From Porphyra umbilicalis (Eukaryota; Rhodophyta; Bangiophyceae; Bangiales; Bangiaceae), in contig KV919150.1 in assembly GCA_002049455.2 (NCBI GenBank), positions 1 to 64,000 of the forward strand: 64,000 nucleotides of DNA, given 5' to 3'. The notes under the pieces are model-generated. The model was not told the origin of the DNA. It did no database searches and saw only the letters and a list, made by a program, of their open reading frames with translations. Shown here piece after piece: positions 54,336-64,000 of the stretch. How positions within the stretch are numbered: position 1 is the stretch's first letter; each line of letters begins with the position of its first letter. Both the position numbers and the translations under genes were made by a program.

Positions 54336-55555
54336 CGGCGGCGAGAGGCGGCAACGCGCGGTGGATTAAGGGTGGCCGCCCGCACACCCTGGGTCCGCCG
54401 CCTGTCGCTACTGTGGGCGGGCGGGGGAGGTGGTCGCGTTTACAGCAGCGGCACGGACAGGGAGGGGGAGGAACACGAGACATGTTGTACCACAGCAACG
54501 AGTATGAAGCCACATCCGACGGATTACCTGTGATCCGGGTGCAGCGAAAATGACCTATGATTGGTACACGATGATTCTGAGTATTACAGTCGCCAATCGA
54601 TGTGTGTGGAGTGCGAGTATTACGCGCGAGTATTACCGCGCGCGCGGACGCGCCACATGCAACAACAGCAGCTCCAAGCCGCCTCATCTTGGCGTTGCTT
54701 GCCTGCTCACAGCGTTCTGCACGGTTTTCCACCGGAAGCTCTCGTACACACCCCCCCTTTCCCGCGCCCGACCCCCCCCCCCCCCCCTGCCTCTTGACGG
54801 CCACTAGCCTCCGCCTTCATTGCCCCCATGTCCCCCCACCCACCACCATGTTGCGGTTCGGCTGCGATGGGCCGACCTAATCCTGCATGTCCTCGGGCAC
54901 AACAAACGAGCGGGTGGGGGTCGGACGTAGGAAATACGTAAGGGCCGGACGCGACACGAGGCAACCGCGACCACCACCGTCAGGGGGGGATGGGAGACAG
55001 GCAGAGAAAGGAGGGCACTAGAGGCCGCGGCAAGATAGCAACGGAGTTGCTCGATGACGCCAAGCCACACACTCCGCACGAAGAGCGCCCCACGGTAGAC
55101 TGCACGGTCTCACGCGACCAAGCAGCGCGCGGGGCGCCCAGGGCCAAGCGTCAACTGGGCGCGGAGATCCCCTGATCGTCACCAAGTATCGCCTGCGTGC
55201 AGTTGATCGTATCAAATACCCCATCCTGAGTGTACACGATTTCAATTCCTTAAATACACCGCTGTTATGATCAAAATCAAACCAGGGCACCCCTGGGTAT
55301 TCAAAGAAAAAAAATCGCCCCAAGACATGGGGAGATAGCCCGGCCAGACCGAGGCGCAACAGGCCCCACCCCTGCGCTACCGAGAGCGTTCCGACATTCT
55401 GGTTGGTCGGACCATGATTGTCACATCGATGCTGGTGTGGCAATCGCCGATCATGGCTCATCATGAGCCCATAATATCGCATATGATTTGGGCGCCTCTT
55501 CATTGGTGAAATCGCCGATTGTCGAGTTGACGATTGGGGCGAGAGACCATCCTTT
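54336..55555. other. No gene seen
   Basis: Ordinary-composition DNA with overlapping short frames; no recognisable domain or repeat boundary. Confidence 0.4.
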
Positions 55556-56040
55556 GTGGCGCGGTCGACCGCCGAGGCCACCACCGCCGCCGCCACCGCC
55601 GCCGCCGCCGCCGCCGTCGCCGCCGCCGTCGCCGCCGCCGGCCGCGCCGCCGCCGCCCGTCGTCGACGCGCGTCGGCGGCGGCGGCGGCGCTCCCGCTGC
55701 CACAACCTCGGCAGCGGCGGTGGCGCCGCCGCCGCCCTCACCCGTCGCCCCCCGCCTCTGTCTGCCGCCCGTCACGGGCGGGGGCTTGGGTGCCCCCGCC
55801 GCCGCCGACGGCCGCGGCGCGCACCACGGCCGGCCCCGTCGCTGGGGCGGGTGGGGCCGGCGCGGCCGCAGCGGCGGTGCGCCAACGCCCGCCGTCGACT
55901 GCCGCGCCGCCCGACGCGCCAGCATGTCCCCTGCCCCGCCGCCGGGGCACGCCGCCGTGGCCACAGTGGCGGGTGCCGCGGCGGGGACGCCAGCTTGCAC
56001 CAAACGACACGGCCGTCAGGCAGCCGCCGCTCTTGGCGCG
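55556..56040. repeat. GCC/GGC microsatellite and GC-rich patch
   Basis: Begins with a (CCG)n-type array at 55575-55650 and continues as GC-rich sequence open on both strands. No domain recognised. Confidence 0.55.
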
Positions 56041-56137
56041 GGGGGGGGCGGATGCTGCCATAAATGGGGGGGGCGGATGCTGCCATAAATGGGGGGGCGG
56101 ATGCTGCCATAAAAGGGGGGGCGGATGCTGCTATTGA
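56041..56137. repeat. Four tandem copies of a 24-25-bp unit
   Basis: GCGGATGCTGCCATAAATGG recurs at 56048, 56073 and 56097, and as GCGGATGCTGCTATTGATG at 56121. The copies differ mainly in G-run length. In the plus frame they encode GGADAAI repeats. Confidence 0.9.
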
Positions 56138-56513
56138 TGACCGCGCTGCGCCCGGCCGTAGCGTGGTCGTAACCGCGGGGGAGACCGGCCCGCCTGTCCG
56201 TCACACGGCTGCATCCATCGCCCTCTGGCAGTTCGTCGGCCGTCAACCGGCAGCGTTACACATCAGCGACGACTGCGCTGTGTTTTTCATTGAGTGGAGA
56301 CCAGAGCTGTTTGTCGCACCCCGCGCATCCGCGGGTGGCGCCCGTTTTATTGAGACAGAAGAATGGATAACTGCCAGGCAACGCACCAATCGCACCGCGT
56401 ATCACTCTTCAACATACACATCCGTGGTCGTCTCCGTGGTCTGCGTCTCGGACTGCGGCGGCGGCTTCTCCGGCGGCTTCGACGAGTCTGGCGGTGACAC
56501 AGGCGACATGTAG
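56064..56513 (+). CDS. Hypothetical protein with N-terminal GGADAAI repeats
   Basis: A 149-codon frame begins inside the tandem repeat and continues into sequence of balanced composition: PPVRHTAASIALWQFVGRQP, then HISDDCAVFFIEWRPELFVA and STYTSVVVSVVCVSDCGGGF, ending TAG. The second half has hydrophobic blocks that suggest a folded domain, but I recognise no family. The start is uncertain because the frame opens within the repeat. It may be a gene fragment. Confidence 0.35.
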   Translation: MGGADAAINGGADAAIKGGADAAIDDRAAPGRSVVVTAGETGPPVRHTAASIALWQFVGRQPAALHISDDCAVFFIEWRPELFVAPRASAGGARFIETEEWITARQRTNRTAYHSSTYTSVVVSVVCVSDCGGGFSGGFDESGGDTGDM

Positions 56514-57678
56514 TTGCCTGTAGGTTCCATTGCAAGTGCTACCCCAGCTCCTGGTCACCGGTCCCTTCAAGCGGCAACGCCTGGTCTTGCGTGGGGCCCC
56601 TTAATGCAGGGGGCGTGGGAGGTCACCACTCGTGGGATGAGGCGAAGGCCGCCCAGTTGGAGGGCAGTTCTTGAAGGGCAGGCGAGGTCGAGACAAGGCG
56701 CCTAGGGATGACAGCGTAGGCAAGTTGGCGAGAGAGCTCGCAGGGGAGCGGCCCCGCCGGCCTGAGTGATGACTTAGATGAGTTCTACGAACGAGTCACT
56801 CCGGCGCTGGGAGGCGTGACGGAATGCGCTTGGTAACGGAGGGGTGCACAGCGGGTGGCAGGGTCGGCAGGCAAGTGGAGGAGACAATCCGGCAACCGCT
56901 CCCTTGAGGCCATTTTATACCCTCTGAGCCGATGTCGCTGCGACCAACAAGAACTCGCCTGACCAGCTGCAGCGGGTCAGCTGGTTTGCCGCGCCAATCG
57001 CTGGTGTGCCACCCACGATGCGTGTCGGCTGCGCGACTGCACCTACGTTGACTGGAGCAAAAGCCCTCTCGGCAACACTCCTGGCGACCAACATCAACCT
57101 GTTGGTACGACAAATGAGGACGAGAAAGCTTGGCCCGTCGGTGTGCGGTGCCCCTCAGCGGTGTCCACACGATCGAATGATACCACGTGACTTGTCACAC
57201 AAAGTTTAATCTATCAGTCGAAACCAGAACCATCGATACTTCTCTGCGTGTGGGATATGAATCTGGGCAATAAAAGCAACTGCATCTGTTTCAAATCCTC
57301 TATTGTGAGCTCACGCTCACCATCTTATGGGATGTACCGCGCAGAAAACTGTGATCATCATTGAAAACATTCTTCACTTGACTGCGATTGCAAATCTCGC
57401 GTCTGATGTGGGTGTCGTGCACCCAACCAATGCGTACAGCAGTGCCAGGCTTCGGGCAAGACCCCGCGGCAACACTCTCTGGTAAGGGCTCTCCTACACT
57501 GTGGGCGCAGGCAGCGACGGGTTCGGGGCCAAAGTGGGCTGGCGTGGTCCTGGCGTGGACCGTTGCGGGAGGTCGGTCAACCCCATTCTGGGGACCACGA
57601 CTGTTCTTGAGGACACCGACTGTCCATCAGCTTTGCAAGGCTCCCGTATCATTTCACGCCGGTGAAGCCATGGTCGCC
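56514..57678. other. No gene seen
   Basis: Ordinary DNA with short frames (minus 56796-57170 is the longest) and no recognisable product. Confidence 0.4.
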
Positions 57679-57719
57679 ACCAGTGGTACCACTGGTTGGG
57701 CACACCATGGTGTGCCCAA
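57679..57719. repeat. Two overlapping perfect palindromes
   Basis: ACCAGTGGTACCACTGGT (57679-57696) and TTGGGCACACCATGGTGTGC plus CCAA (57696-57719) are each exactly self-complementary and overlap by one base. A related ACCAGTGGTACCACCATGGT occurs near 59077. Possibly hairpin-forming ends of a small element. Confidence 0.85.
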
Positions 57720-57910
57720 TACATCGATGTGAAGTGTGTATTCGATGATACGGTGCTTGTTTGTATGGTATGACGCCGGATCTCTTAAACGAGCCAATCT
57801 CTATATTAATTAAGCAAGGTAGTCACGGATCTTGTAGACTTTCAGGACCGAGACCAGCAATACATGACATGGCAGACGGGAAGTGTGCCACCGTTGTCAA
57901 GCTGTGTAAA
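57720..57910. other. Spacer
   Basis: Short ordinary-composition DNA between palindromes and the MITE cluster; nothing recognised. Confidence 0.4.
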
Positions 57911-58074
57911 TATTGCCGTTCGAAATGTTTTGGCCGACTCGAATAGGAACAGGACTGGGCCCGAACGTGATCTGGTTGGTGCACGTTATTTTCTGTTGCG
58001 CCCATTGGCCGAGGCGGCTGTTTCTGCCATTGTTGTTCTGGTTCGCATTGGCCAAAATCCAGCAAACAGCAATA
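57911..58074. mobile_element. MITE family A, copy 3 (164 bp, TA-flanked)
   Basis: Borders TA (57911-57912 and 58073-58074). The left inner end is TTGCCGTTCGAAATGTTTTG; the right reads its diverged inverse, with the shared TTTTGGCC core and AGAACA further in. Related to, but diverged from, the copies at 747 and 7382. Its right TA is also the left TA of the next element. Confidence 0.75.
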
Positions 58075-58208
58075 CAGCCGTTGTCTCAAAAACCTGGCAC
58101 GCCGACTGTTGCACCACTGTCACAAATCGGCCTCTGCGACCCCGTGAAGGCCGATTTGTCAGAGTGGTGCGACAGTTGGCGTGCGAGGTTTTTGCGAGAA
58201 CGGCTGTA
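58073..58208. mobile_element. MITE family B, copy 2 (136-bp foldback, TA-flanked)
   Basis: Begins TACAGCCGTTGTCTCAAAAA and is a near-complete palindrome. Same 136-bp length as the copies at 27423 and 58442. Its left TA (58073-58074) is the right TA of the family A element. Confidence 0.9.
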
Positions 58209-58441
58209 CATGTGTCGCCGTTGCAGTACCTCTCTCCCACAATCAGATCACCTTCCGCTTGCCGGTGGCGCCTCACTCCATTTTTGGCATCTTGAGGAGA
58301 GAAGTCGGGTGGTGGAAGCGTGTTCTGGCGCCGAGGATGACGCGAGCTCTGTTGCCCAGATGAGTTGCGAGAGCGAGGTTTTTCCTCATTGTGGTATCTG
58401 TCGTGGCGGGCCCACATCGTCTCTATAGCCATGTGCGCACT
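58209..58441. other. Spacer between two family B MITEs
   Basis: Ordinary-composition DNA of 233 bases separating two copies of the same MITE; nothing else seen. Confidence 0.5.
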
Positions 58442-58577
58442 TACAGCCGTTCTCTGAAAAATCCCGGACTGGAACCGTTCCAAAAGTTTTCCAAATCGGC
58501 CTCTGCGGGGTCGTAGAGGCCGATTTGGAACTCTTTTGCAACATTTGGAGTGCGGGAGTTTTGGGAGAACGGCTGTA
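58442..58577. mobile_element. MITE family B, copy 3 (136-bp foldback, TA-flanked)
   Basis: Begins TACAGCCGTTCTCTGAAAAA, ends with the inverse and a TA at 58576-58577. The arms carry CCAAATCGGCCTCTGC as in the other two copies. Confidence 0.9.
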
Positions 58578-60535
58578 GTGTGCGCACTCAAGTTGTCTCG
58601 ATTTGAGCGATGAGGTGATCGCAGCGGCTCGCCGCCGAGCTTGTCTCGAACGTGCGGACGGAAAGCACCACCGGCAGCGCTAGTGCGACAGGGGTCGGTG
58701 ACGCACTCTGGCAAGGTTTTGTTGTTGGAGAAAGGCAAACGCCTTCGTCTCTTTGACTGTCATTGGGTCAGAAAGTGTGTCAAGGCTTGGCAAAGAGGCG
58801 CTTTTCTGCGTTTGACTGGCGCAGACAGCAATCAGCATGACTGAGGCCTCACTAGCTAGCTGTTGCCGCAACGAACACAAGCGAGGACCTCGTCGGTGGC
58901 GCCCAGTGGCTAAGAATGGAGGACACTCGACTCTGGTAGCGGTCAGTTGTCCGATTGGCCAAAGGTCGACCTCGCGTTCGAGAGTGTGAAATCGAATCTA
59001 CAGCTGGTAGTGAGCCCAGGCAGCTCTTGCCTGATGCCTGACAACCGCACCTCCCTGCCCCGTACAAAGTGCCACCAGTGGTACCACCATGGTGGTGTCG
59101 TCCGAGCTGTGCGGCATTGCCTGATGCGGTCACGATGCTCTCGCTGGCTGTGGCTGTGTTGCATCCGCGACTTGCAGAGCGTCGATTGAGCGTTGTGTCA
59201 CGAGACGCACCCCTGCGCTTGGATCAAGGCGCGCACGAGGTTTCTTTCGATATCGGCTCAATGCGGGCATGTGGTGGCGGCAGCGCGTTCTCGGGGTGCG
59301 CCTAAGTAGGGTTGCCATCGCGGTGGGTTGAGCGCAGCACTGCTGTGCATGCTTTTCGATTGAAGACGTCATGATGGCCTGCTGTGGAGGATCTGTCTTG
59401 GCCGGACCCTGATGAGCGTGCCGCGGTCTCTACATCGGCGGCGGCGCCGACTTCGGCAAAGGTGTCGACGGCGGCTGGCGACGGCAAGCCATGTACCCGT
59501 CTGAGAGGCAATCACGACGTGCACAAATCGGTGCGTCTGTCGTCACCTACTCTCCTCGCAACTCCATCATCACCCGCATCCGTGGGTGCCAGTCATTTGT
59601 GCCGGTACCGTAGGAAGCCTTCCTCTCGTGGCTGGCGCTGCTACGGAGCGCCACTCGTCTCCTGATGGCGGTCTTTCTCCTGGCTGCACTGACGGGGAGC
59701 ATGTGCCGTCACCTGCGCCCTTTGAAAGTGTCACTGCGAGTGTCCATGCCGCTGGCGCGAGCGATGCTGCGGCCGCTTCGCCTCACCGTAATATTGGCTG
59801 GATGATCACGCACATGGTGACGGGGGCTATGGCACCGCTGACAAGTCTCGGGCGCCGTCAGCTGCGGACACACCGACTGGCGTGACCAAGTGCCGGGCAG
59901 AGGCTACTCGCTGACTACGTTTCGAGTGACGTCATGTGTGCACCCCACTCGCAAGATCCCCCTGGCTCCGAGGTGCACGCGTGCCTTGGCCGCAACGTCT
60001 ACGTGTTGTGGAGCAGTCCCCGGGCGGGTGCCGACGACGGTTGATGACTTCCGCGCGCTGGCCCGTCGTGCATTGTCTTAGAGCGGGGTGCTGGCGCGCT
60101 GCGGGTTGCGAGCCAGGATGAGGGCGCAGCTGGTAGTGTACTCCACACCGACCGCCTGCTGTTCGTACGAGGCAAGGAGCGCACCTCCATTTCAGCGACC
60201 AAGACGTGTCGGACGTGCAGCTGCTGCTCGAGGCGCCGTCGGCGGGTCTGTGCGCATCCTGGGTGACGGGCGGGGCATCGTTCCTGACCCCATGGGAGGC
60301 GCTACTGGGCGCCGGCTGACCGATTGGAATGACGCGACGTGGCGTGCATGAGGTGCTGATGTCGATGTTGCCACCGCTCCCGGAGGCCGCGGACGACCAC
60401 CAGGGCTTCGCATCAAGGATACTAGGGCGTCGCGGACGGCATTTTTGCTCAATGCGCAGCACTGGCTGGCGCCGTCGGCCTCTGTGGGGCTGGCTGTGCT
60501 AGTGCCATCGGCACAGCGCGGACACGGTCGACCAA
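58578..60535. other. Upstream of the NB-ARC gene; possible degenerate exons
   Basis: Short plus frames at 59384-59665, 59586-59885 and 59890-60081 have gene-like composition (for example LSWPDPDERAAVSTSAAAPT, and VDDFRALARRAL) but change frame repeatedly. They could be small 5' exons of the following gene or a decayed relative. No start codon or domain could be fixed. Confidence 0.35.
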
Positions 60536-63500
60536 GTGCCGGTCGTCGGACCTGTGCTGCGCCTATGTCTCCTCGTCGTTCAAGTTGGCACTCTGGCGGT
60601 GTTAGCGGACGGTCATGACGCTCGGCGCAAGGACGCGGTTCAGAGGTGCGAGGCCATAGCCTTTGACGTGCTCTGTCGCATCTTTGAACAATTGCGCAAG
60701 GACCCGACCGAGTTTGGGGCTGCTTATGTTGAGCAGCTGTGCTCGTTGATGGCTCAAGTTGGAAGCATTCTGGAGCAGGTGGAGGCGACGTCCTTCATGA
60801 CGCCGGTCAAGGACATGATGGCGGACGCTATTGTGCACGGCTGGGAGCAGCAGCTCAAGGACATCCACGACAAGCTGATCAACTCGAGCGTGCACGGTGC
60901 GGTTGGCCGTGCGGTTGACCGGGTGGAGCACGGCGTGGGCGGGTTGATGAAGCGGATGTGCGAGCTGGGGCGGAACCTGGCCGGAAGCCTCCCCTCGGAG
61001 CCGGACCTATCCATGTACGAGGTGGGCTGGCTGCCTCCCGTGCTGGGTGGCGGTCACGTGGCGGGCGTCGACAAGCATGGCCGTGTCGAGCACGCCATCG
61101 TGTCGATGCTCGAGGGCTACGCTCGTGAAGGAGCGGCCGAGGCCCCTCGGATCGGTGTTTATGGCATTGGTGGTTGTGGCAAGTCAACTGCCTGTGCAGA
61201 GGTGGCCACGTGCGAGCGGGTGCGGACACTGTTCCCGCTGGGCACGGTCTGGGTACAGCTCAGCGACACATCTACCTCGGAGACAGTCGCCACCGCCATA
61301 TTGGCGCTCGTGTACCGCTTTTGTGGAGAGGCGGCCACCAAACGCTGTCAGCAGCTGACGGGCCGCAAGGACTTTGTAGCGCTGGCTGCTTCAGACTTTC
61401 AGGCGTCCTTGATGGTGGATGCGTCGAAATGGCTCATCATCATCGATGACGTACGCTACGAACAGGTCGGAATGCTGACACAGCTGCTGCTGGTCGTGTC
61501 GCGGACTACCCCGGTGTTGTTCACCACGCGGTCCCAGATAGTCGTCGCTTTGGTAACAGGCGCGGTGCGGTTGTCAATTAGCTCGTGGCCTGAAGATGAT
61601 GCTCGGGCGCTGCTGGCTAGAGCAATCGGCAAGCGGCCTAGAGCAATCGGCAAGCGGCCAACCGAGAACGAGCCCGTGTTCTCGGCGGAGGAGGAGGCCG
61701 CGTGGGTACGGCGGGTGCTGGACCTGACGCAGTGCCATGTTCTGTCTGTGAGCATCGTCGCGGCCCTGCTGTCGGCGCGCTGCGGAATGTGGAGGCCGAT
61801 AGTGGCGGCGCTGGAGCACCAATGGACGGACCCCTCTTTTCAACGTCCTTTGACGGACATGAACCCGATGCGCTCCGTGCGAGCGACGCTTGATGTGAGC
61901 CGAGGGTATCTCCCTAACGACGACTACCGCAGGGCTTTTGCAGCGGTTGGCATCTTGCCCGCCAACGAGCAGATTGGCTTGCACGTGCTCGATCGCCTGT
62001 GGCGACCGCAACTCGGTGTCATCGGTGATGCGGCTGAGGGTGCGTGCCCCTCACGCTTGAAAAGGCGCAGTGACGGCAGCGACGCGGTCCACCCAAGCAC
62101 TCTTCGGCTCCTAGATGCTCTTGTCCGGGCCGGGCTCCTTCATCTTGAGGTCGCTGATGGGGACCTTGCGGGCGTAGTTATTCACCCGGTCGTCTGTGGC
62201 TATGCCCACAGCTTGCTTTGTGAAGACGGCGTTGCCACCCATCATCGTCTGGTGCATGAGTACACCAGGGAATGTCCCGCAGATGACGCGGACACGCATG
62301 GGTGGCTGAGTTACCATGTTTGGGCAGCCGCTGACGATGGCTACTGGTACAACAACGTAGCGCGGCATGCCGCGGCAAGCGAGGACGTCCTTGCGCTGGC
62401 GTCCTTGATGACTGATGAGTGGTATGCTGCTCGTGCGCGGACGGGGTCACTCGTCGGGCACCAAGCAGATGTGGCGCTCGTGCTGGCGTCGCTACGTGCT
62501 ATCGTTGATGACGAGGATCACTCGGCGCACAACTCCCCTATGCTGCTGGGCGCCGCACACTGGGGTCTGGCCATGGGCTTGCTCCACTACAAGGGGTACC
62601 AGACGGCAGCAATCCAGGAGGCTGCCGTCATCCTGCTGCGGAGAGGGCTGGATGAGGTATCGCAAGCCGCTGCTCCGTTTCTATGGGCCGAGATGCAGAA
62701 CGACTTGGGCAATGTGTATTCGTACCGGGTCAATGGCGACAAGGCGGCCAACTTCCAGAAAGCGGTTCGCTGTTACTACAACGCGCTGGAGGTGCGGATG
62801 CAGGACACGCTTGCATGGGCAGAGACCCAGCACTGCTTGGGTATGGCGTACGCGGACCGGGAAGGTGGCAACAAGGCGGCAAACATGGAGGAGGCGTTGG
62901 CGTATTTCCGTCGCGCCCTCGACGTACGCACGCGGGACGCGGCGCCGCTGCAATGGGCCGACTCAAACCTTAAGATGGGTGCGGCCTACGCTGCGCGGGT
63001 GGACGGTGGCAGGGCAGCAAACCTGCAGGAGGCGATGGCATGCTACCGGCGAGCCCTCGAGGTGTGGACGCGTGAGACGGCGCCGCTACAATGGGCAGCG
63101 GCCCAGCAGAACATGGGCAGAGCGTGTGCTGAGCGGGTGAGCGGCAACAAGGCGGCTAACATTGAAGAAGCGGTGGCGTTCTACCGCCGCGCCCTCCACG
63201 TGCGGACTCGAGAAGCAGTACCGCTTTCGTGGGCGCTGACTTAGCATTGCCTGGGCTTAGCGTACGCGCAGCGGGTTCATGGTGAGAAGGCGGCTAACTT
63301 GGAGGAGGCGGTGATATGCTTCGGGCACGTTCTTGACGTCTGGACGAGGGAGTCGATGCCGCTCGAGTGGGCCACTACGCAGCTCGAGCTGGCCGAGATT
63401 TATGAGCGGCGGATGGGCGTCGACAAAGACGCTCAACAAGCCAACATGAAGGAGATGTTGGCGTGCTACCGCCGCACACTCGAGGTGTGGACGCGGGAGA

Positions 63501-64000
63501 CCGCGCCTTATTCCTGGGCACGAATGCAGGACCGCATGGGCTCCACGCGTACGCTTGGGGTTGACCGCGACAAGGCTGAAAACTTGGAGGCGGCGGTAGC
63601 GTGCTACCGGCGCGCACTCGAAGTGTGGACGCAGGAGACGACGCCGCAGCAATGGGCCACGACGCAGGTCCGCCTGGCCGACATTTACAAGCTGCAGATG
63701 GAAGACGATAAGGAGGCTGACGAGGCCAAGATAGCAGAGATGAAGGAGTGTTACCGCCGCGCGCTCGAGGTGTGGACTCGGGAGACGGCACCGACGTCCT
63801 GGGCGGAGACTCTAAGCAGCATGGGCTCGGCATGTGTGCGGTGCGTCGGCTGCGACATGGCGGCCAGCATGGAGGAGGCGTTGTCGTGCTTCGGGCGCGT
63901 CCTCCAAGTTTGGACGCGAGATGCGGCGCCGCGGCAGTGGGCGTTGATGCAGGTCAACATGGCCTACGTGCACAGGCGGCGGGCGAGTGGCGGCGCGGCA
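60536..64000 (+). pseudogene. NB-ARC/TPR receptor-like (STAND) protein with internal TAG, truncated by window end
   Basis: STAND ATPases act as ligand-triggered switches, often in immunity or cell death. An N-terminal helical region (about residues 1-170) is followed by an NB-ARC module. It has P-loop GIGGCGKST near 210-218, Walker B WLIIIDDV near 299-306, sensor-like LFTTRS near 326, and a GLPL-like CHVLSVSIVAA near 400. From about residue 716 come 46-residue TPR units, each starting W-A and ending like YRRALEVWTRETAPLQ, similar to cyanobacterial and algal TPRs. At 63242-63244 TAG stands where sister units have CAG (THCLG context: TQHCLGMAY versus T-stop-HCLGLAY). The frame then stays open through about five more units to 64000. 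It is either a pseudogene or a shortened 902-residue protein. No ATG precedes the frame after the TAG at 60500, so the true start is probably in an upstream exon. Confidence 0.8.

Noticed and set aside
1-64000. tRNA or rRNA genes
   Set aside because: I looked for T-loop-like GTTCRA motifs with a matching acceptor arm and for rRNA-like conserved blocks and found none; a dedicated covariance search would be needed to exclude them.

Overview
The window looks like nuclear DNA of a GC-rich eukaryote, most likely a photosynthetic one. Recognisable host genes are eukaryotic: a divergent histone H3, a UDP-glucuronate decarboxylase with a membrane anchor, nucleolar EBP2, a RING-H2 protein, an acyl-CoA-binding/ankyrin protein, and a YbeY endoribonuclease with an organelle-like leader. 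They are mostly intron-poor, about 65-75% GC, packed with GCC/GGC codon runs and G/C homopolymers, and most end in TGA. They sit between lower-GC stretches full of decayed transposons. A Bangiophyte red alga (Porphyra/Pyropia type) would fit, as would another GC-rich alga. I cannot fix the taxon from sequence alone.

Layout: 1-3.7 kb is repeat and low-complexity DNA with one MITE. 4.17-5.0 kb holds a TATA-driven H3-like gene, followed by a 1.25 kb GC minisatellite (5.3-6.5 kb). 7.4-10.4 kb has a MITE and a decayed DNA-transposase gene. 11.6-13.5 kb is one copy of a dispersed repeat. 14.1-15.5 kb is UXS, convergent with a long membrane-protein gene (16.05-19.9 kb, minus strand). 22.06-22.44 kb is a hAT-like element, and 23.8-24.7 kb the RING gene. 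26.6-27.0 kb is a small secreted PAN/apple-like protein. 27.7-32.7 kb is GC-rich repetitive DNA. 33.2-37.5 kb is a gene cluster (ACBP-ankyrin, YbeY, a hypothetical, EBP2). 39-55 kb is transposon-dominated: a pogo-like transposase, a hAT-like element with an 8-bp target duplication, a second copy of the dispersed repeat, long-TIR elements, Copia gag/protease, an LTR-gag element and a transposase C-terminus. 55.5-60 kb has more repeats and a nested MITE cluster. From 60.5 kb to the window end lies an NB-ARC/TPR receptor-like gene.

Main points. (1) Three TA-flanked MITE families are visible, one with its empty site present in the same window and two inserted edge to edge sharing one TA. (2) Three coding frame breaks in conserved genes all fall in C-runs and are all repaired by one extra C, pointing to homopolymer under-calling. 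(3) The NB-ARC/TPR gene carries a CAG-to-TAG nonsense codon inside a TPR array that stays open to the end of the window. (4) A long minus-strand gene encodes a signal peptide, a large Ala/Gly-rich ectodomain, one membrane span and a low-complexity tail.
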